A DNA stretch of 64,000 nt, from the NCBI RefSeq assembly GCF_019890725.1, contig NZ_JAINZZ010000031.1:1-64000 (forward strand), read 5' to 3'. The translations under genes were made by a program, and so were the position numbers. The notes under the pieces are model-generated. The model saw only the letters and a list, made by a program, of their open reading frames with translations, was not told the origin of the DNA and ran no database searches. Positions 7,076-15,689 of the stretch are shown piece by piece (the stretch's first letter is position 1; each line of letters opens with the position of its first letter). Origin of the DNA: Actinacidiphila acidipaludis. GTDB taxonomy: Bacteria > Actinomycetota > Actinomycetes > Streptomycetales > Streptomycetaceae.

Positions 7076-8683
7076 GTGGCATCAGCGACCCCAGCCGCCC
7101 CCGACCACAACCCCGTCACGAACCCGGACGTCGTCCTCGTGGTCGACTTCGGAGCGCAGTACGCCCAGCTCATCGCCCGCCGGGTGCGTGAGGCCCGGGT
7201 CTACAGCGAGATCGTGCCCTCGACCATGCCGGTCGCGGAGATGCTGGCGAAGAACCCGGCCGCGATCATCCTGTCCGGCGGTCCCTCCTCGGTGTACGCC
7301 GAGAGCGCGCCGACCCTGGACCGCGCGATCTTCGAGGCCGGCGTCCCGGTCTTCGGCATGTGCTACGGCTTCCAGCTGATGGCCACCACGCTCGGCGGCA
7401 CCGTCGACAACACCGGCGCCCGCGAGTACGGCCGCACCCCGCTGAGCGTCAGCAAGCCCGGGTCGACGCTGTTCGAGGGCACCCCCGCCGAGCAGTCGGT
7501 GTGGATGTCGCACGGCGACGCCTGCTCGGCGGCCCCCGAGGGCTTCACCGTCACCGCGTCCACCGACGTCGTCCCGGTCGCCGCCTTCGAGAACGACGCC
7601 CAGCGGCTGTACGGCGTCCAGTACCACCCCGAGGTGCTGCACTCCACGCACGGCCAGCAGATCCTGGAGCACTTCCTCTACCGGGGCGCGGGCATCGCCC
7701 CCTCGTGGACCACGACCAACGTCGTGGAGGAGCAGATCGCGCTCATCCGCGAGCAGGTCGGCACCCGGCGGGCGATCTGCGGGCTGTCCGGCGGCGTGGA
7801 CTCCGCGGTCGCCGCCGCGCTCGTGCAGCGGGCCATCGGCGACCAGCTCACCTGCGTGTACGTCGACCACGGTCTGATGCGCAAGGGCGAGACCGAGCAG
7901 GTCGAGAAGGACTTCGTGGCCGCGACCGGCGTCCAGCTCAAGGTCGTGGACGCCTCCGAGCGGTTCCTGGACGCGCTCGCCGGGGTGTCCGACCCCGAGG
8001 AGAAGCGGAAGATCATCGGCCGCGAGTTCATCCGGGTCTTCGAGCAGGCGCAGGCCGAGATCGTCGCCGAGGCCGGGGTGACCGGCGAACCGGTGGAGTT
8101 CCTGGTCCAGGGCACCCTCTACCCGGACGTGGTGGAGTCCGGCGGCGGCACGGGCACCGCCAACATCAAGTCCCACCACAACGTCGGCGGCCTCCCCGAG
8201 GACCTCCAGTTCCAGCTCGTCGAACCGCTGCGCAAGCTGTTCAAGGACGAGGTGCGGATGGTCGGCCAGGAGCTCGGGCTGCCCGAGGAGATCGTCCACC
8301 GGCAGCCGTTCCCCGGCCCCGGCCTCGGCATCCGGATCGTCGGCGAGGTCACCCGGGAGCGCCTGGACCTGCTGCGCGAGGCCGACGCCATCGCGCGCGA
8401 GGAGCTGACCGCGGCCGGTCTCGACCGCGAGATCTGGCAGTGCCCGGTGGTGCTGCTGGCCGACGTCCGCAGCGTCGGCGTGCAGGGCGACGGCCGCACC
8501 TACGGTCACCCGGTCGTGCTCCGCCCGGTCTCGTCCGAGGACGCCATGACCGCCGACTGGTCGCGGCTGCCCTACGACGTCCTCGCCCGGATCTCCACCC
8601 GGATCACCAACGAGGTCAAGGACGTCAACCGGGTCGTGCTGGACGTCACCAGCAAGCCCCCGGGCACCATCGAGTGGGAGTGA
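7076..8683 (+). CDS. guaA: GMP synthase (glutamine-hydrolysing)
   Basis: A 535-residue enzyme that aminates XMP to GMP using glutamine and ATP. The N-terminal class I amidotransferase domain shows VVDFGAQYAQLIARRV near residue 23, the nucleophile C96 in GMCYGFQLM, and the catalytic His/Glu in YHPEV. The ATP-pyrophosphatase P-loop GLSGGVDSAV begins near residue 236, and the C-terminal dimerisation domain ends in GTIEWE. GTG 7076 is preceded by GGAAGG. The N-terminus carries ~20 extra residues relative to short family members. Reverse-strand chorismate mutase diverges from it. A perfect 11-bp terminator follows immediately. Confidence 0.97.
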   Translation: MASATPAAPDHNPVTNPDVVLVVDFGAQYAQLIARRVREARVYSEIVPSTMPVAEMLAKNPAAIILSGGPSSVYAESAPTLDRAIFEAGVPVFGMCYGFQLMATTLGGTVDNTGAREYGRTPLSVSKPGSTLFEGTPAEQSVWMSHGDACSAAPEGFTVTASTDVVPVAAFENDAQRLYGVQYHPEVLHSTHGQQILEHFLYRGAGIAPSWTTTNVVEEQIALIREQVGTRRAICGLSGGVDSAVAAALVQRAIGDQLTCVYVDHGLMRKGETEQVEKDFVAATGVQLKVVDASERFLDALAGVSDPEEKRKIIGREFIRVFEQAQAEIVAEAGVTGEPVEFLVQGTLYPDVVESGGGTGTANIKSHHNVGGLPEDLQFQLVEPLRKLFKDEVRMVGQELGLPEEIVHRQPFPGPGLGIRIVGEVTRERLDLLREADAIAREELTAAGLDREIWQCPVVLLADVRSVGVQGDGRTYGHPVVLRPVSSEDAMTADWSRLPYDVLARISTRITNEVKDVNRVVLDVTSKPPGTIEWE

Positions 8684-8687
8684 GCGG

Positions 8688-8719
8688 GAAGGCGGCGCTC
8701 CGATCGGGGCGCCGCCTTC
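8688..8719 (+). terminator. guaA terminator
   Basis: GAAGGCGGCGC (8688-8698) pairs perfectly with GCGCCGCCTTC (8709-8719), loop 10, followed by TTG. It begins 5 bases after the stop. Confidence 0.8.
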
Positions 8720-8852
8720 TTGCCGGTGCCGTGTGGCGCCCCGATTGAGTGACAGCGCGCGGGTGTACGTATAGGCCTCTGACGCAGTCGTCCGCCGCGT
8801 GCCGGGGAGAACCGTTCCTCCTCGGGCGCGGGCAGCGAGAGAGGTGGAACTG

Positions 8853-9392
8853 ATGCTGGACACGTGGCGCGGGACCGCGCGGCGCTACGCGCTGCTGCCG
8901 TTGCGGATCTTCCTGGGTGTGACGTTCGTCTACGCCGGACTCGACAAGCTCACCAGCAACACCTTCTTCACCGACGCGGCCAACGGCTCCCTCGTGCAGA
9001 CCCTGCACGGGACCCACGACACCGCGGCCGTCCCCGCGATGATCGACCTGGCGCTCAAGGCGCCGCACGGATTCGGCTACGCGATCGCCCTCGGCGAGAT
9101 CGCCGTCGGCCTCGGCATGCTGGCCGGCCTGCTCGGCCGGGTCGCGGCGGCCGGCGGCGCGTTGATCTCGCTGAGCCTGTGGCTGACCGTCAGCTGGTCG
9201 ACGACCCCGTACTACTACGGCAACGACCTGGCCTATCTGATGGCCTGGCTGCCGCTGGTCCTCGCCGGGACGCCCTACCTGTCGCTGGACGCGCTGATCA
9301 CCAGGCGCCGGGACGGGCAGAACCGGGTGCCGCGCCAGCACGCTGCCGACGCCGCTCACGACGAGCGCGTACGAAGCGAACACCCTGCGTGA
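8853..9392 (+). CDS. DoxX-family integral membrane protein
   Basis: A 179-residue membrane protein with four hydrophobic segments (about residues 13-30, 67-90, 92-112 and 123-140). The first carries the DoxX-type start LRIFLGVTFVYAGLDKL. DoxX proteins are linked to thiol or quinone redox processes, but the role here is unknown. ATG 8853 lies behind GAGAGAGGTGG; a GTG at 8844 is an alternative. The final ~32 hydrophilic residues are encoded opposite the 3' end of the convergent gene at 9298-9561, giving a 95-bp antisense overlap, so this tail may be a read-through extension rather than a conserved domain. Confidence 0.82.
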   Translation: MLDTWRGTARRYALLPLRIFLGVTFVYAGLDKLTSNTFFTDAANGSLVQTLHGTHDTAAVPAMIDLALKAPHGFGYAIALGEIAVGLGMLAGLLGRVAAAGGALISLSLWLTVSWSTTPYYYGNDLAYLMAWLPLVLAGTPYLSLDALITRRRDGQNRVPRQHAADAAHDERVRSEHPA

Positions 9393-9561
9393 GGATCGCG
9401 GTGGCGGCCACCAGCAGCAGGCCGCCGCCGGCCAGCGGGATCGTCACCGTCAGCCGGGACAGGTCCCACACCCGGCAGGCGTCCAGGACGAACGCCACCG
9501 TCAGCCCGATCAGCACCAGGCCCATCACCAGCGCCGCCGGCTCGAAACGATGCCGCCGCAT
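9298..9561 (-). CDS. Small membrane protein coupled to the PspC gene
   Basis: 87 residues with two membrane spans (about 10-28 and 40-60) and an Arg-rich cytoplasmic tail (RFVRARRERRRQRAG). Its ATG shares one base with the TGA of the upstream PspC gene (TGATG at 9563-9559), so translation is almost certainly coupled. That places it in the PspC operon, with a likely role in the same envelope response. I recognise no named family. Its 3' end overlaps the convergent DoxX gene by 95 bases. Confidence 0.75.
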   Translation of the reverse strand: MRRHRFEPAALVMGLVLIGLTVAFVLDACRVWDLSRLTVTIPLAGGGLLLVAATAILTQGVRFVRARRERRRQRAGAAPGSARPGAW

Positions 9562-11066
9562 CACCGCACCACCTTCACCTGGCCGACGCCCACGTGGACG
9601 TCCAGCCGGATCGTCCCGGACGAGACCGTGCCCCTGGGCACGGCGAACGTCCGGGTGCCGTGCCGGCCGCCGTGGACCTGCACCCCGTCGTTCACCGTGC
9701 CGGGCAGCACGAGTTCGCCGACGCCCAGGTCGTAGTCGATCGTCACCACGGCGTTCCGCGGCAGCAGCACCTCGGCCTGGCCGGCGCCGATCTCCACCCG
9801 CGTGGTGACCGTCCGCCCGTCCAGCGCCACCCGCGTCAGGTCCAGCGTCGCGGTGCCCGCCCCGCGCTCGTACGACGACTGGACGGCGGCCGCGGTCAGC
9901 GGCCGCCAGGTGCTGCGGCCCACTCCCTGACCGGACTTCGGCAGCGTGGCCGTGCCGATCAGCGCGGCGATCGTCAGCACCGCGAAGAACGTGGTGCCCC
10001 CGCGGGCCCGTCCGGCGAAGGACGCGACGACGAACGCCACGCCCAGCACGCCGAGTGCCGACGCCAGGCCGATCTCCACGCTCACCGCGGTCGGCTGGTA
10101 CGGCCACGCCACTCCGGTGCCGACGGCGAGCGCGGTCACCGTGAGCAGGAACACCAGCAGCCCGAACAGCCACGAGGAGTGCTCCCGCCGGACCTGCCGC
10201 TTGCGCTCCCGCCACACGGCCCGGTCCTCCGCGCCGTACGGGCCGTCGTCGGGGCCCCACAGATAGCCCGGCTCCTTGGTCAGCGGCTCCCGCCACCACG
10301 AGGGGGCGGCGCCCGGCTCCGGCGGAGCCTGCACCGCGGGCGGCGCGTCCGGGACCGCGGTGGCCACCCGGCTCCCCCCGCCGGGACCGGTGCCCGGCAC
10401 GGGCACCTCGCCCGCGGCCGCCATCCGGCGCCGCTGCTGCGACCAGTACACCGCGGCCGCCGTCCCCGTCAGCAGCAGCAGCGAGAACGCCTGGTTGCCG
10501 CCGTTGCCGATCATCGACGCGTACAGGCCGCAGCCGACCAGGGTCATCAGCACCGCGGTCAGCGGCGCGCCCTCGATCCGGCCGGACAGCAGCCGGTGCG
10601 CCTCGCTCTCGTCCTCGCCGTCCTGCGGGATCACCAGCCAGCCCATGCCGTAGACGATCAGGCCGATGCCGCCGGTGAGCGAGAGCACGACCAGGACGAC
10701 GCGGAAGATCACCGGGTCGACGCCGAAGAACCGGCCGGCGCCGTGGCAGACGCCCGCGATCACCTTGTCGCGGTCGCGACCGCGGCGCAGGCGCGGCCGG
10801 GACGCGTCGCCGTCGTCGCCGGGGTCACCGCGGTCGCCGCCGCCGTTGTCGTTGCCGCCGCCGTCGTCATCAGCGTCCGCGACGTCCTCGGCCGAGACCC
10901 GGGTCGCGCCCGTGCGCCCCGGCCGGGGCCCGCCGCCGGGCGCGTCCGCCGACGCTCCGGTGCGCGTGTCCGCACGGCCGTGCCCGGGCGCGTCCCCTGG
11001 CCGGGGGCCGTGCTCGGGTTCGTGCTCGGGCTCGGGGGTGTGCCGCCCGGGAGGCTGGTCCGTCAT
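9561..11066 (-). CDS. PspC-domain membrane protein with LiaF-like C-terminal domain
   Basis: 501 residues. The first ~100 are an acidic, Gly/Asp-rich disordered tail. A PspC domain follows (RDKVIAGVCHGAGRFFGVD, then GGIGLIVYGMGWLVIP), then several membrane spans, and the end is a beta-rich domain with repeated short strands (TATLDLTRVAL, GAGQAEVLLPRNAVV, GVGELVLPG) of the kind found in LiaF/VraT cell-envelope stress sensors. It diverges from a PspC-histidine kinase and response regulator, so the three probably form one signalling unit comparable to LiaFSR of Firmicutes. Start ATG 11066 was chosen because the longer frame begins in the intergenic region without an RBS. Confidence 0.86.
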   Translation of the reverse strand: MTDQPPGRHTPEPEHEPEHGPRPGDAPGHGRADTRTGASADAPGGGPRPGRTGATRVSAEDVADADDDGGGNDNGGGDRGDPGDDGDASRPRLRRGRDRDKVIAGVCHGAGRFFGVDPVIFRVVLVVLSLTGGIGLIVYGMGWLVIPQDGEDESEAHRLLSGRIEGAPLTAVLMTLVGCGLYASMIGNGGNQAFSLLLLTGTAAAVYWSQQRRRMAAAGEVPVPGTGPGGGSRVATAVPDAPPAVQAPPEPGAAPSWWREPLTKEPGYLWGPDDGPYGAEDRAVWRERKRQVRREHSSWLFGLLVFLLTVTALAVGTGVAWPYQPTAVSVEIGLASALGVLGVAFVVASFAGRARGGTTFFAVLTIAALIGTATLPKSGQGVGRSTWRPLTAAAVQSSYERGAGTATLDLTRVALDGRTVTTRVEIGAGQAEVLLPRNAVVTIDYDLGVGELVLPGTVNDGVQVHGGRHGTRTFAVPRGTVSSGTIRLDVHVGVGQVKVVR

Positions 11067-11221
11067 ACGACCATGGTGGCGGTTCCGCCGCTCTGCCGGG
11101 ACCCGGCCCCGACCCTGGTACGACCCTGATCCGTCCCCTGGGGGCCGCACCGGGTTCCGGGACGGGATCGTGGGGTCAACCCTGATGCCGCGGGCCGGGC
11201 GGTTGTGTGACGATCGGGGGT

Positions 11222-12517
11222 ATGCCAGCCAGCAGCCCGCCCTCCGGTGTCACCGGAGCGACCTTCCTCGCCCCGCCCGAGCCGGGCGACAGCGGTGTGC
11301 GCAAGCTCTACCGCAGTTCCGAGGGCCGCATGGTCGGCGGCGTGGCGCGCGGGCTGGCCGGGCACCTGGGTCTGCCCGTGCTGTGGGTGCGGGTGTTCTT
11401 CATCGTCCTCGCGGCCTTCAACGGCATCGGGATCCTCGTCTACGCCATCTTCTGGTTCTTCGTGCCGCTGGGCGTCGGCGGCGTCGCCGAGGCCAAGGAG
11501 CCGCGCGACGCCCGGTCCTGGCTCGCGGGCAAGCGACCCGACAAGGGCCAGGTCATCGCGCTGATCGCGCTCGCCGTCGGCACCGGCATCCTGGTCGACA
11601 ACCTCAACCTGGGGGCCGCGAACCGCGCGGTGTGGCCGCTGCTGGTGATCGCGCTCGGCGTGGCCCTGGTGTGGCGGCAGGCCGACAACGCCCGCAAGGC
11701 CCGCTGGCTGGAGATGAGCCAGGGCAAGCGGTTCTGGCCGGTGGCCCGGGCCGCGGCCGGGATCGCGCTGGTCGTCGCCGGTGTGACCGGCTTCATCGTG
11801 GTCCGCGGCTCCGGCAGCCACCTCGGCGGCATCCTGCAGGCCGCGCTCGCCGTGCTCGTCGGCGTCGCGCTGATCGCCGGCCCCTACCTGGTGCGGATGA
11901 CGCAGGACCTGTCCGCGGAGCGCCTGATGCGTATCCGGGCTCAGGAGCGGGCCGAGGTCGCCGCGCACGTCCACGACTCGGTGCTGCACACCCTGACCCT
12001 GATCCAGCGCAACGCCGACGACCCCCGCGAGGTGGCCCGGCTGGCCCGCGCCCAGGAACGCGAACTGCGCGCCTGGCTCTACCGGCCGGAGGGCACCGGA
12101 CGGGACGACGAGCCGACCACCCTCGCCGACGCGGTGCGGGCCGCCGCGGCCGAGGTCGAGGACGCGCACGGCGTTCCGGTGGAGGTCGTGTGCGTCGGCG
12201 ACTGCCCGCTCGACGAGCGGCTCGTGTCGCAGATGCAGGCGGCGCGTGAGGCGATGGTCAACGCGGCGAAGTACGGTGGCGGTTCGGCCGGCGAGGCGGT
12301 GCAGGTCTACGCCGAGGTCGAGGAGGGCCGGGTCTTCGTCTCGGTCCGTGACCACGGTCCCGGATTCGACCTCGACCAGGTCCCCGAGGACCGCATGGGC
12401 GTACGACAATCGATCATCGGCCGGATGGAGCGCAACGGCGGGCTGGCCCGGCTGCGGTCCGCCCCCGGCGGCGGAACCGAAGTGGAGCTGGAGATGGAGA
12501 GGGTGGCGGCGGCATGA
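11222..12517 (+). CDS. PspC-fused sensor histidine kinase
   Basis: 431 residues. An N-terminal PspC domain (RMVGGVARGLAGHLGLPVLW, about residues 36-95) and membrane segments precede a HisKA_3 dimerisation helix with the phosphoacceptor in HVHDSVLHTL (about residue 256). A HATPase_c domain follows, with N-box AREAMVNAAKY and G-box DHGPGF. It would autophosphorylate and pass phosphate to the response regulator encoded directly after it (ATGA overlap). The divergent PspC/LiaF-like gene is the likely sensor partner. GGGGG directly precedes ATG 11222; GTG 11207 is an alternative start, and GACGAT 7 bases upstream of the ATG could give a leaderless transcript. Confidence 0.92.
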   Translation: MPASSPPSGVTGATFLAPPEPGDSGVRKLYRSSEGRMVGGVARGLAGHLGLPVLWVRVFFIVLAAFNGIGILVYAIFWFFVPLGVGGVAEAKEPRDARSWLAGKRPDKGQVIALIALAVGTGILVDNLNLGAANRAVWPLLVIALGVALVWRQADNARKARWLEMSQGKRFWPVARAAAGIALVVAGVTGFIVVRGSGSHLGGILQAALAVLVGVALIAGPYLVRMTQDLSAERLMRIRAQERAEVAAHVHDSVLHTLTLIQRNADDPREVARLARAQERELRAWLYRPEGTGRDDEPTTLADAVRAAAAEVEDAHGVPVEVVCVGDCPLDERLVSQMQAAREAMVNAAKYGGGSAGEAVQVYAEVEEGRVFVSVRDHGPGFDLDQVPEDRMGVRQSIIGRMERNGGLARLRSAPGGGTEVELEMERVAAA

Positions 12518-13191
12518 GCACGGACGAGCAGCGGCGGGTTCGGGTGGTGCTCGTCGACGACCACCGCATGTTCCGCACCGGGGTGCAGGCGGAGATCGGC
12601 GCCACCGAGGAGACCGGCGTCGAGGTCGTCGGCGAGGCCGCCGACGTCGACCAGGCGGTCAGCGTCGTCACCGCCACCCGGCCGGAGGTGGTGCTCCTGG
12701 ACGTGCACCTGCCCGGCGGCGGCGGGGTCGAGGTGCTGCGGCGCTGCGCCGCGCTGGCCGCCGACCCGGAGCGGCCGGTGCGCTTCCTCGCCCTGTCGGT
12801 GTCCGACGCGGCCGAGGACGTGATCGGGGTGATCCGCGGCGGCGCCCGCGGCTACGTCACCAAGACCATCACCGGTCCCGACCTGATCGGCTCGATCTTC
12901 CGGGTCAGGGACGGCGACGCGGTGTTCTCCCCGCGCCTGGCCGGCTTCGTGCTCGACGCCTTCGCCTCCACCGACGCCCCGCCGGTCGACGAGGACCTGG
13001 ACCGGCTGACGCAGCGCGAGCGGGAGGTGCTGCGGCTGATCGCGCGCGGGTACGCGTACAAGGAGATCGCCAAGCAGCTGTTCATCTCCGTCAAGACGGT
13101 CGAGTCGCACGTCTCCGCGGTGCTGCGCAAGCTGCAGCTGTCCAACCGGCACGAGCTGACCCGCTGGGCGACGGCCCGCCGGCTGGTCTGA
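12514..13191 (+). CDS. NarL/LuxR-family response regulator
   Basis: 225 residues: a receiver domain with acidic pocket D15/D16 and phospho-acceptor D63 (VVLLDVHLPGG), and a C-terminal LuxR helix-turn-helix (LTQREREVLRLIARGYAYKE, then KTVESHVSAVLRKL). The start codon overlaps the stop of the kinase gene by four bases, so the pair is translationally coupled. Together with the PspC proteins it resembles a LiaR/VraR-type envelope-stress regulator; targets cannot be read from the sequence, though the divergent PspC operon is an obvious candidate. Confidence 0.95.
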   Translation: MSTDEQRRVRVVLVDDHRMFRTGVQAEIGATEETGVEVVGEAADVDQAVSVVTATRPEVVLLDVHLPGGGGVEVLRRCAALAADPERPVRFLALSVSDAAEDVIGVIRGGARGYVTKTITGPDLIGSIFRVRDGDAVFSPRLAGFVLDAFASTDAPPVDEDLDRLTQREREVLRLIARGYAYKEIAKQLFISVKTVESHVSAVLRKLQLSNRHELTRWATARRLV

Positions 13192-13294
13192 GCGGGCCGT
13201 CCCCGGAGCGTGCGGGCCATGGCACGGTGTTCCGCCGTGTCACCGCACGTCCGGTGCGGGCCGCCGTACAAGGCCCGCGGTCACCGCACCGGCG

Positions 13295-13609
13295 TCAGTC
13301 GTCCTCGTCGGGCCAGAGCAGGGTGTAGTTCGGCACACGGACCGCGCGCTGCTCGACCGGGGTGTCGAGGGACTCCATCGGCACCCCCTCGGGCACCGCG
13401 CAGCGGCTGAGATGAATGCCGACCAGGCATCCGTCGCACCAGAAGGCCGCGTATCCCACCCGCTGGTCCGGATGCCCGGTGAAGGTCAGCCGGAGGCCGT
13501 CCGCCCCGCAACTGGGACACGGCCGGTGCGTCGCCCGGGCCGGCAGCGCTTTCCAGTGCTGCTCGTACGCCTCCAGCCACGCTCCCCAACTCGCCGTCAG
13601 GGCCTGCAT
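13295..13609 (-). CDS. Small zinc-ribbon protein of unknown function
   Basis: 104 residues with two cysteine pairs, CPSC near residue 36 and CDGC near residue 64, that would bind one zinc as a ribbon. The ends are acidic (LLWPDEDD). I chose ATG 13609 because GGAG lies 8 bases upstream; ATG 13627 would add six residues. I do not recognise a named function. It stands alone between the response regulator and a DUF2231 gene. Confidence 0.75.
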   Translation of the reverse strand: MQALTASWGAWLEAYEQHWKALPARATHRPCPSCGADGLRLTFTGHPDQRVGYAAFWCDGCLVGIHLSRCAVPEGVPMESLDTPVEQRAVRVPNYTLLWPDEDD

Positions 13610-13875
13610 CCTCGCATCTCCTGTCATCTCGGCTCGCCCGTCTCCGGGCGACAGACGACACTACGCCGCCGCCCGCGCCCGTGGGTCGCTTTCCCCTAAC
13701 GGTTGGCGCGGCCTCCGCGCGCGGTCCGGCGCCGCGCGGTTCCGGCCACCGGGCGGACGGTGGACGGGCGGCGGTGTCCACAGGCGGGCAGCCGCGTTCA
13801 GAGGGGACGCAGAAGTTGGCGTGCCAGGCTGCTGACCTCGTGTTGTCCGCACGTCCGCTGCCCTGGAGATCCCTG

Positions 13876-14427
13876 ATGAGTCCGACCGTCGTCGACGGCC
13901 TGCCGGCCCACATCCTGTTCGTCCACTTCGTCGTGGTGATGGTCCCGTTGACCGCCCTGGCGGTGGTGGCGGGTGCCGTACGGCAGCGGTGGGCCCGGCG
14001 GATGGGCGTGCTGCTGCCGGTGACCGCCCTGGTCACGCTGGCGATGGTGCCGGTGACCACCCACGCGGGGGAGTGGCTGGAGCGGCGGTCCGGGCACAGC
14101 CCGCTGCTGCGGCGCCACACCGAACTGGGCGACACCCTGCTGCCGTGGGCCCTTGGCCTGTTCCTGGCGGCCACGGTCGTGTGGTGGATCGGCCGCCGCA
14201 CCGCCCCGGCAGTCGCGCCTGACGGGGTGGACGCGGGGAGCACGACGGACGCCGGGCCGGCGCGGTCCGGCGGCGGCTGGCAGCGCGCCGGATGGGTCCG
14301 GACGGTGGCCGTCGTCGCCGCGGTCGCGATCGGGGCCGGCGCCGTCGTCGACGTCTACCGGATAGGCGAGTCCGGGGCCAAGGCGGCGTGGGAGGGCACG
14401 ACCCAGTCGGCCCCGGCGTCCCACTGA
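13876..14427 (+). CDS. DUF2231 membrane protein
   Basis: 183 residues with four hydrophobic segments. The N-terminus VDGLPAHILFVHFVVVMVPL and the pairing of histidines in HILFVHF and HAGEWLERRSGH fit the DUF2231 family, whose members resemble small heme or redox membrane proteins. GGAG stands before ATG 13876. The function is not established. It is followed by a 220-base gap before the transglutaminase-like gene. Confidence 0.75.
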   Translation: MSPTVVDGLPAHILFVHFVVVMVPLTALAVVAGAVRQRWARRMGVLLPVTALVTLAMVPVTTHAGEWLERRSGHSPLLRRHTELGDTLLPWALGLFLAATVVWWIGRRTAPAVAPDGVDAGSTTDAGPARSGGGWQRAGWVRTVAVVAAVAIGAGAVVDVYRIGESGAKAAWEGTTQSAPASH

Positions 14428-14602
14428 CCGCCGGACTCCGGCCGTACGGCGAGCGCGCGTGCCCACAGCGCGTGCCGCCGCCGCGCATGCTGCCGGTCGG
14501 CGGCGCGGGGTCGTGCGCCGTCGATCGTTATCCCCTGGACACGCGACGGCGGCATTTGGCACGGTGGTCCGCGCCCGCCCGCCGCACGACGCGGAGCCGG
14601 CG

Positions 14603-14644
14603 CCGATGACCGGGGGCCGATGACCGGGGCCCGATGACTGGGGG
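14603..14644. repeat. Three tandem ~14-bp repeats before the transglutaminase-like gene
   Basis: The unit CCGATGACCGGGG occurs at 14603, 14617 and, with one substitution, 14631. The array ends 6 bases before the ATG of the next gene and overlaps its RBS region (GGGGGAAG). Confidence 0.8.
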
Positions 14645-14650
14645 AAGTCG

Positions 14651-15601
14651 ATGACCACCGCCGCCGTACCGCACCTCGCACCCGAGGCCGCCGCGTTCTA
14701 CCGCGCGCAGAGCCTGTTCTCCGACCCGGGTGACATGGTCGGCCTGTACGCGGACCTGCCGCATGGCGTCGGTGAACTCGCCACCGTCGTACGCAACCTG
14801 ATGATCCATCGGGTGGAGTCCGGGCAGTGGGGGATCCCCGTCGACGAGCAGCGCATGCACGACGACGCCGAGACCCGCTACGTCGACGACATCCTGCGGC
14901 TGGTCGCCGGCCGCAGCACCGAACCGCTGACCGGCAGCCGCCCCTACGGAGACCGCTTCGTCGGCATCTGCCGGGACTTCACGCTGCTGCACGTCTCCCT
15001 GCTGCGGCACCTGGGGATCCCGGCCCGGCTGCGGTCCGGCTTCGCCGACTACTTCGGCACCGACGGGTTCCACTTCGACCACGTCGTCACCGAGTACTGG
15101 GACGAGGGGCGCGGCTGGCTGCTCGCCGACGCGCAGATCCACGACCCAGGCCACTACGCCCTGGACTTCGATCCCGCCGACATCCCGCGCGACCGCTTCC
15201 TGACGGCGGGCCGGGCCTGGCAGCTGCTGCGCTCGGGCGAGGCCGACCCGCGGACGTTCGGACTGCCCCCGGCCGGCGGGGACTTCACCGGGCGGTGGTT
15301 CGTCGCCGCGGACATCCGCCTCGATCTCGCCGCGCTGAACAAGGTCGAGACGCTGCTGTGGGACACCTGGGGATCCGGCGCGACCGGAGGTCCGGGCGAC
15401 GGTGGCGCCGACGGGTTCGGCGCCGACATCGGCGAGGACCTGCTCGCGGTGTACGACCGGGCCGCCGCGCTCACCGCCGGGGACGTGCCGTTCGCGGCCG
15501 CGCGTGAGCTGTTCGCCGGCAGCGACGAGCTCCGCACACCCCCCACCGTGACCTGTCACGCCCCCTTCAACGGCCGCTCCCAGGTGACGTTGCGGCGATA
15601 G
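14651..15601 (+). CDS. Transglutaminase-like superfamily protein
   Basis: 316 residues without a signal peptide. The papain-like triad of the transglutaminase fold is visible: C107 in VGICRDFTLL, H144 in HFDHVVTEYW and the Asp in WLLADAQ. Members include peptidases and amidases, and many are inactive or unknown. It starts at ATG 14651 directly behind three 14-bp repeats that include GGGGGAAG. It precedes a secreted FG-GAP protein by 88 bases on the same strand, with no visible functional link. Cytoplasmic location is inferred from the missing leader. Confidence 0.83.
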   Translation: MTTAAVPHLAPEAAAFYRAQSLFSDPGDMVGLYADLPHGVGELATVVRNLMIHRVESGQWGIPVDEQRMHDDAETRYVDDILRLVAGRSTEPLTGSRPYGDRFVGICRDFTLLHVSLLRHLGIPARLRSGFADYFGTDGFHFDHVVTEYWDEGRGWLLADAQIHDPGHYALDFDPADIPRDRFLTAGRAWQLLRSGEADPRTFGLPPAGGDFTGRWFVAADIRLDLAALNKVETLLWDTWGSGATGGPGDGGADGFGADIGEDLLAVYDRAAALTAGDVPFAAARELFAGSDELRTPPTVTCHAPFNGRSQVTLRR

Positions 15602-15689
15602 AATCGTGCCGCCCGGGTCGGGCGACCGCCGCTCCCGGGCTCCGGCTCCGCCTGCGCCTCGGCGCAACGACCGCGTTCCTGGGGGGACT

